Assembly: GCA_963824985.1 (NCBI GenBank)
Contig: CAWGRQ010000031.1
Location: 248,001-312,000, forward strand
Direction of reading: 5' to 3'
DNA from: JAFNAG01 sp963824985
Lineage (GTDB): Bacteria > Acidobacteriota > UBA6911
DNA: 64,000 bases
This document shows, in pieces, positions 57,955 to 64,000 of the stretch. The notes under the pieces were generated by a model. It made no database searches. It saw nothing but the letters and a program-made list of their open reading frames with translations, and had not been told where the DNA came from. How positions within the stretch are numbered: position 1 is the first letter of the stretch; the number at the start of each line of letters is the position of its first letter. The position numbers were made by a program, and so were the translations under genes.

Positions 57955-58455
57955 TTATTTTGACGGGCCGTGTACCAGTCGTTCGACCTGGGCGACGTGG
58001 TTCCGGTCGTGATCGACCAGATGGATCACGATCTGGCGCAACGTAAGGGCTCCGTAGTGCGGGTGATTTCCCGCCTTGCCCCAGGCCCTCCTGGGGATCA
58101 CCTTGAGCAGGGCGATATGCCGGCGGCGCAAGGCGCTCAAACCGTCCAGCGCTTCTTTCAACGGCTGCTCACGGTAGTGCAGGTTTTCCGCCCAGGCATT
58201 CTGGTCGAATGGCACCAGGACGGCGTCCGGTTCCGCGAGTATCTTGCGATAGCGGAAACCGTAAACAATCTCGCAATCGGCAAGGTGGCAGACGATCTCC
58301 TTCAGCGACCACTTATCGGGGCCGGGCCGTGCAGCGGCCCGTTTGGCGGTAACGCCCCGGGACAGCTGTTCCAGACGCCGGGGAGTGCCGGCCAGGATGG
58401 CCAGGGCCTGATCGATGCGATAAGGATGTCGCTTGTTGCACATGGGACAGGACAT
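57955..58455 (-). CDS. DinB superfamily protein with cysteine pair
   Basis: A 166-residue four-helix DinB-like protein. It begins MSCPMCNKRHPYRIDQ with a C-x2-C pair, then has the helix WSLKEIVCHLADCEIVYGFR and ends LRQIVIHLVDHDRNHVAQVE, with three histidines placed as metal ligands. The ATG at 58455 with AAGGAG 6 nt before it is preferred to a GTG at 58470. Some DinB proteins are thiol-dependent transferases. The N-terminal CxxC is unusual and could bind zinc. Confidence 0.75.
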   Translation of the reverse strand: MSCPMCNKRHPYRIDQALAILAGTPRRLEQLSRGVTAKRAAARPGPDKWSLKEIVCHLADCEIVYGFRYRKILAEPDAVLVPFDQNAWAENLHYREQPLKEALDGLSALRRRHIALLKVIPRRAWGKAGNHPHYGALTLRQIVIHLVDHDRNHVAQVERLVHGPSK

Positions 58456-58648
58456 AGGGGTCTCCTTCACCGGGATTTGGATGTGAACGATAGCACAGGT
58501 AAGGCGCCCAGTACACGGTGCCGGGACGCTTCACCGGCAAAGAGCCGCCGGGACACGACCCGGATCCGTGTTCCTCCTCGTTCCTCCGTGTCCTGAGATG
58601 GCTTGCGCTCCTTTCGTCGCGAACGGGTCAGGCTAATCCAGTGGTTTG

Positions 58649-59648
58649 TCAGCTGGGATGAAACCGCAGAACGCGGAGGCCGGCCTCGCCGTCAGCCAGA
58701 AAGACAAGAATCGTGCCGTCCGGGTCCGCCTCCGCCTTCACCCCCAGGGAGGTGCCCGAGGTCGGAGATCGCAGGATCAGCCGCGGTTTCCCGGGGTCGC
58801 GCACATCGAGCACATCGAGTCCCCGTTTCCAGTCGGCGACAAAAAGATAGGCGCCGCACCAGGCGACCCCATGCGCCCAGCCGCCGGTTTCCGGGTGCGG
58901 CGCGTCGGAGGGATTGAGGCCGAGCGGATGGCGGGCCACCAGAGAAGGGCGGCCGGCGTCGTCAAAGGCCACCAGGGAAACACCGGAATGCCCCTCGGCG
59001 ACCGCGGCCATGGTCCGGCCCATCGATTCACCCAGGGAGATGCATATGGCGGTCGCGGGGGTGGGGAGGACTCCGATCTCGGCCGGGTGCTCCGGGCGGC
59101 TGATGTCGACGACGCGCAGGCCGTAGTTCCAATCCGCCAGCAGGGCACGCCCGCCCCACAGTTTGACATCATGAGACCAGCCCGGCGTCGGCAATTCCGC
59201 AATGATCTTCAGATCCGTTCCGCCCATCAGGGCAACGACCAGACCATGCTGGCCGTAAGCGGCAAAAGCGAGAATCCTCGCGGCTGACGACAGCGTTGGC
59301 GATATCCCCGTTTGAAAAGCGGGCGGCAACCTGGCCCGATTCGGAAACCAGCACCAGGCCTTCGAAGCGCGCGGCCAGGAGGGGCCTGCCGGAATGAGGC
59401 GCCAATGAAATCACGTCCTCCACCGGAGCGATCACCCGGGGATTTGACCAGTCCGGGGCCCGGTCAAAGATCAGGTAGCCCCCCTGCCGGTCGGAAACAT
59501 AGAGCCGGCCCCCTTCCGGAGTCACATCATGGGCCCACCCCTTCGTGTCCCAATGAGCGATCTCCTCTATCCGGGGCTTATCCGCAGTCGAGCACGAGAG
59601 CATCAGCCCCAAAAGAAATCCAGCGATTCCGACAGAGAGTGGTTTCAT
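58649..59648 (-). CDS. LVIVD/propeller lipoprotein (one frameshift)
   Basis: A protein of about 332 residues with an N-terminal lipoprotein signal (GIAGFLLGLMLSC). The rest is made of LVIVD-like propeller repeats, as in GGRALLADWNYGLRVVDIS, GAYLFVADWKRGLDVLDV and GWAHDVTPEGGRLYVSD. One extra base at about 59280 splits the gene into two apparent frames; removing it gives VVSRRILAFAAYGQHG and an exact length. Function unknown; probably an outer-surface binding protein. The ribosome-binding site is weak. Confidence 0.65.
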
Positions 59649-59679
59649 GCAAGCAATGTAAACCAGAAAGGCCGGGCCC

Positions 59680-59758
59680 AAAAGGGAACATTCGGATTTT
59701 CCTCTTTGTCTTGGGTCCTGATTCCGGCCGCGTGGAAGATGGGAATGTCCCCTTTTTT
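59680..59758. repeat. Palindrome with GGAACATTC / GAATGTCCC arms
   Basis: CAAAAGGGAACATTCGGATT on the left is mirrored by GATGGGAATGTCCCCTTTTT on the right, with a GCGTGG-type middle. A related GGAAATGTCCC phrase occurs near 33310. Confidence 0.6.
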
Positions 59759-59820
59759 GCCGCCGGCCACGGCCGCCGTTCTATATCTGTATAGCCCTGT
59801 CGTCAGAGACCGCAAAAAGC

Positions 59821-59982
59821 GGCCACGGATTTCACGGATTCCACAGATTTTTTGAAGGCACTACCATTAGGGGAGTGTTACTTGCACCCACTGGGAGGTT
59901 GGCAAGGACGACATCATTTGGCGCGCCTCAATATGCGCTTGTCTTATGCATTTAAATCGGTGAAATCCGTGGAATCCGTGGC
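59821..59982. mobile_element. Palindromic element, copy B (empty site)
   Basis: GGCCACGGATTTCACGGATT on the left is mirrored by GTGAAATCCGTGGAATCCGT on the right, with a 100-bp interior. It is the same family as copy A at 45993-46384 and lacks the 240-bp insert found there. Confidence 0.65.
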
Positions 59983-60149
59983 TGCTCTTAAAAAGACCAA
60001 ATAATTACTCTTGGTGCCATTCCGAAATGTCCTCTTTGTGTTGCCGGACATCTTCCTGGTCTTCGCGTTTCCACCCGACCGGATTGAATCGCGCATCCCC
60101 TGTCGGGCCGGTTTGATTTTGGGCACGGGCTTCTGTTATTCTCCGCCAC

Positions 60150-60642
60150 GTGATCACGGCAGAGAAGGTCAAATCCCTGGATGAAATCGTGAAGCTGCGC
60201 GAGCATCTGCGCAGTGAATCGAAGCGCCTGGTCTTTACCAACGGCTGTTTCGACCTCCTGCATGCCGGACATGTGCGCTACCTCAATCAGGCGCGCGCCC
60301 TGGGCGACGCGCTCGTCGTCGCCGTCAACAGCGACCGTTCGGTACGCACGCTCAAAGGGGAGGGGCGCCCGATTCTGCCCGAGGAGTGGGCGGGCGGAAG
60401 TGCTCGCAGCCCTGGGCTGCGTCGACCTGGTGTTTATCTTTGACGATCCCACACCGCAGCGCATTATTGATGCCATCGTCCCCGACATCCTGGTCAAGGG
60501 CGCGGATTGGGGCATTACCGAAATTGTGGGTCGTCAGACGGTGGAGAATGCCGGCGGCACCGTCTGCAACATTCCTCTGGTCGAAGGCACGTCTACTTCC
60601 GCCATCATCAACAGGATTTTGAGCCAGTTCGGAAAATCGTGA
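60150..60642 (+). CDS. rfaE2: D-glycero-beta-D-manno-heptose 1-phosphate adenylyltransferase (one frameshift)
   Basis: An RfaE-domain-II-like nucleotidyltransferase of about 163 residues that transfers AMP to heptose-1-phosphate in LPS core synthesis. The HxGH motif is in NGCFDLLHAGHVRYL; VAVNSDRSVRTLKGEG and the ISTS-like GTSTSAIINRIL follow. A GTG start is used. One extra T near 60387 shifts the frame; without it PEEGRAEVLAALG joins smoothly and the length is exact. The mfd gene starts with GTGA overlapping its TGA. Confidence 0.85.
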
Positions 60643-63600
60643 ATCATCTGCAGAAGCTGTTCGAGACCGCGACCCAGAGCGGAGTGTTGCGCGACCTGGG
60701 GACGCGTCTTCAACAGGGGACGCGCGAGCTCGCGATTGAAGGAGGGGTGGGCGCGGCCCGGGCGCTGGTCATCGCACAAGCGGCGCTGGCCGAGCGGCGG
60801 CCCATGGCGGTGATCACCGCCATGAATGCCGATGCGCGCATTCTGGCGCAGGAACTCGCCTTTTTTGTGGCCTTGCTCTCTCCGTCTCCGCCGCGGGTCG
60901 TTCACCTGCCCAGCCTGGAGGTGGACCCGTACCGTGGTTTGTCTCCACATCCTGAAATTGCCGCCGCCCGGGCGGGGGCGATCTGGCAGCTGCTGCAGGA
61001 TGGCCCGACATTGCTCGTCGCTTCGGCGAGGGCGGCCGCCATGCGCCTGCACCAACCCCAGCGCTTTCTCTCCTACTGCCTGGAGCTCGCCAGGGATCAG
61101 AGCTACGAGCCCGAATTGCTGCGGGAGTACCTGCACGAATCGGGTTATGTGGAGGATGATCCGGTGACGGATCCGGGAGAATTCTCCCTGCGCGGTGGGA
61201 TTCTCGACATTTTCCCCCGCACATGGACAACCCGGTGCGCCTGGAATTCTTCGGCGATCAGATCGAATCTATGCGACTGTTCGACGTCGATTCGCAGCGG
61301 TCGATAACTCCGGTCAGCGGATCGAGCTGATTCCGATGCGGGAGTATTGCCTGCAACGCCGCCAGCTCGAACGGTGGGCCGACGAGGTGCCGCGGCGCTG
61401 GAGCGAGTCCGGCTCGAAGTTTCTGGAAGAGGAGCTGGCGCTCGCGCGCGCCGGCGAATCGTTCCCGGCATTTGAATTCATGCTCCCCGCGGTGGATCCT
61501 CTGGACAGCACCCTATTCGATTACCTGTCGGGCTATCGCCTCGTGCTGTCCGACCGGGGAGTCCTGGAAACGATGCTGGCCAGGTTTCATGCCGAACTCT
61601 ATGAACGCTTTGTCGACAGGGTCGAGGCCCGCAAGCCGGTGCTGGCGCCGGACGGATTTACCTGACCGCGAACAATTCCGCATCGCCCTGGAACGCTTCC
61701 CCCGCCTGCAGGTCGACGAGCTGAGCGTCGAGCACCACGAAGGGCAGCCCGCTCTCTTCCTCTCGTCCCAGCGTACATCGCAAGTACCACGGGAACATCC
61801 GGGAGCTGATGACCGACCTTCGCAAATTCGTGGACACCGGCGAGCGGATCGTTTTCATGTCGCACAATCTCGGCCGCGACGAGCGTTTGAGGGACATCCT
61901 CACAGAGTACGAATTTCCGCGCACACCTGTGCAGGCCGGAAGATGACGCGGGCACGGTCTTGCCGACGAGGAGTCATTCTGCTCGGAGTCGCTCCCATCC
62001 ACGAGCGGTTTTCTCCTCCCCGGAGCCAGGCTGCGGTGATTGCCGGCCAGGACGTATTCGACGAGGCCGAGGTCATAGCGGGGCGGCGCTCCCGCAGGTC
62101 CGAGCGCAACCTCTTTCTATCGGATTTCCGTGATCTCAAGCCCGGCGATTACGTCGTCCACATCGACCACGGGATCGGACGTTTCGAAGGTCTGAAAAGC
62201 ATCAACCTGCAGGAAGGCACAAAGGAATTCGTCCTGCTCGGCTACCAGGACGATGCCAGGCTGTACGTTCCCGTGGAGCGCCTGGATCTGATTCAGAAGT
62301 ACAGCAACGTCGGCGGCGCTCGACCCGACGCTGGACCGCCTGGGCGGCACGAGCTGGGAAAAACCAAGACCCGCATCAGGAAATCCATGCGGGATATGGC
62401 GGAAGAGCTGTTGAAACTCTACGCCGAGCGGCGGATGGTCGAGGGATTCTCCTTCTCGCGCCGACAGCGCATGGCAGCAGGAGTTCGAGGATGCCTTCGA
62501 ATTCGAGCTGACGCCGATCAGGCGGATGCCATCGCCTCGGTCAAGAGCGGACATGGAATACGCACGGCCGATGGACCGCCTGCTGTGCGGAGACGTGGGC
62601 TACGGCAAGACTGAAGTAGCGATGCGCGCCGCATTCAAGGCAGTCATGGACGGCAAGCAGGTGGCGATGCTCGCCCCGACGACCGTTCTGGCATTTCAGC
62701 ACTACAACGACCTTCCGCCAGCGATTTACGGCCTTCCCGGTGCGCATCCAGCCAGTTGTCGAGGTTCCGCAATCCGAGGGAGCAGAAGCAGATCCTCGAG
62801 GAACTCGAGCTGGAGCGGGTCGACATCATCATCGGCACTCACCGGCTGCTGTCGAAAGACGTAGCCTTCAAAGACCTCGGACTTGTCGTCGTGGATGAAG
62901 AACAGCGTTTCGGGGTCGCTCACAAGGAGCGTCTCAAGGCGCTCAAGACCCGCGTCGACGTGCTCACTCTGACCGCCACCCCGATTCCACGCACCCTGAA
63001 TATGGCGCTGATGGGGCTGCGCGACATGTCCACAATCGAGACCCCGCCCAAGAACCGGCTGGCGATCCAGACCTCGGTGCTGAAGTACAGCCAGGACGTA
63101 TTGCGGTCGGCGATCGAACTGGAACTGGCGCGTAACGGGCAGGTCTATTTCGTGCATAACCGGGTGGAATCGATCCACTCGATTGCGGCCATGATCCAGC
63201 GACTGGTTCCGGAAGCAAGGATCGGCGTGGCTCACGGCCAGATGGCCGAGCGGGACCTCGAAAAGGTCATGATGCGCTTTGTCCAGGATGAGCTGGACAT
63301 CCTGGTGTCGACGACCATCATCGAGAACGGGCTCGATATCCCTCGCGTGAATACCATCATCATCGACCGGGCGGATATGTACGGCATGGCACAGCTGTAC
63401 CAGCTGCGCGGCCGCGTGGGACGCTCGGACCGCCGGGCTTATGCCTACCTCCTCATTCCCTCCGACGAGACCCTGTCCGAGGTGGCGCGCAAGCGACTGG
63501 CCGCAATCCGGGAATTCAGCGACCTGGGCACCGGATTCCGCGTCGCCGCGCTCGACCTCGAAATTCGCGGAGGGGGCAACCTGCTCGGCGGAGAACAGCA

Positions 63601-64000
63601 CGGGCATATCGATGCCGTCGGCTTCGACCTGTATTGCCAGCTGCTCGAACAGACGGTCGAGGAGTTGCGAGGACAGAAGCCCGAAGAGGAGATCTCGTCC
63701 ACCATCAATCTGAATCTCGACATCCGGATCCCCGACGGCTACATTCGGCGAGGAAAGCCAGCGCCTGCGGATGTACAAGCGCATCGCCTCGGCCCGGGAT
63801 GCGGCCGAACTCGAGTCCCTGCGCCAGGAAATGATCGATCGTTTCGGACACTACCCCGACCCGGTGGATTACCTTTTCCGATATGCCGCGCTTCGCCAGG
63901 AGGCGATCGCCTTGCAGATCCAGGCGATCGAACGTAACCGCAACCAGATCTTTTTCCGCTTCGTCGATCAGTCCAGGGTCAGCGCCGAGCAGTTGCTCAA
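60639..64000 (+). CDS. mfd: Transcription-repair coupling factor Mfd, 3' partial, many frameshifts
   Basis: Mfd displaces stalled RNA polymerase and recruits UvrAB. Starting at GTG 60639, coupled to rfaE2, the N-terminal part has SLEVDPYRGLSPHPE and GGILDIFP. Around 62110-62270 is the RNAP-binding (CarD-like) region with YVVHIDHGIGRFEGL. The helicase follows with CGDVGYGKTEVAMRAA, VVVDEEQRFGV, TATPIPRTLNMA and RVNTIIIDRADM. About ten or more single-base indels shift the frame, at about 61217, 61318, 61650, 61668, 61780, 61950, 62030, 62310, 62480, 62550, 62740 and 63745; most appear to be missing bases. The reading after each is a good match, so error in this segment is more likely than a pseudogene. 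Confidence 0.85.

Larger units (their letters stand above)
59649..60149. other. Repeat-filled intergenic region before rfaE2
   Basis: About 500 bp holding two palindromic elements, 59680-59758 and 59821-59982, with no gene. The rfaE2 promoter should be in the last 100 bp. Confidence 0.5.

Overview
The window is GC-rich bacterial DNA, most likely from the Acidobacteriota. The lineage call is an inference from gene content: MacB/FtsX-type permeases of the acidobacterial ADOP kind, a membrane-bound regulator starting with a SWKEIA-type helix-turn-helix, a sortilin-like Asp-box repeat protein, a zinc-ribbon Ser/Thr kinase with TPRs, PQQ-propeller and FG-GAP exoproteins, and many short palindromic intergenic repeats. 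No 16S gene or other phylogenetic marker was available to test it.

Layout. 0-9.8 kb: the 3' part of a Mur ligase, a PLP aminotransferase, an ADOP permease behind a 186-bp palindrome, a MocR regulator with an aminotransferase, and an Rrf2 iron-sulfur regulator followed by a hemerythrin. 9.8-23 kb: a Gfo/Idh remnant, a sortilin-like secreted protein, a DEAD-box helicase coupled to an L7Ae-like protein, an RluA-like protein lacking the catalytic Asp, a TPR kinase, a DinB protein and an AAA/DUF4143 ATPase. 23-40.8 kb: accessory region with secreted proteins, two aldo/keto reductases, SecDF, a four-helix-bundle gene inside terminal inverted repeats, an Uma2 protein, an esterase, and decayed genes (ADH, AraC, esterase, permease, tyrosine recombinase) ending at tRNA-Leu(CAA). 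41-60 kb: housekeeping blocks carD-CNNM, hemB-hemL, tilS-ftsH, folP-cdaA-cdaR-glmM, then an M14 peptidase, a second DinB protein and a propeller lipoprotein. 60-64 kb: rfaE2-mfd, with mfd running off the end.

How genes work together. folP-cdaA-cdaR-glmM overlap by 1-4 nt and couple folate synthesis, c-di-AMP production and its regulator, and cell-wall precursor supply. hemB and hemL are consecutive steps to porphobilinogen. rfaE2 and mfd overlap by 4 nt. Rrf2 and hemerythrin look like a redox or nitric-oxide module, with an almost consensus sigma-70 promoter and a palindrome at the regulator start.

Two themes recur. First, the intergenic DNA is full of structured repeats: a nested miniature element with an apparent TTA target duplication and an empty relative 13 kb away, a 295-bp element with 25-bp ends, and several palindrome families. 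Second, six genes are broken only by single extra bases (permease, SecDF, an exoprotein, the M14 peptidase, the propeller lipoprotein and rfaE2), while mfd carries roughly ten or more indels. Exact length arithmetic suggests most of these are sequence errors rather than decay, whereas the internally deleted fragments are genuine gene remnants.
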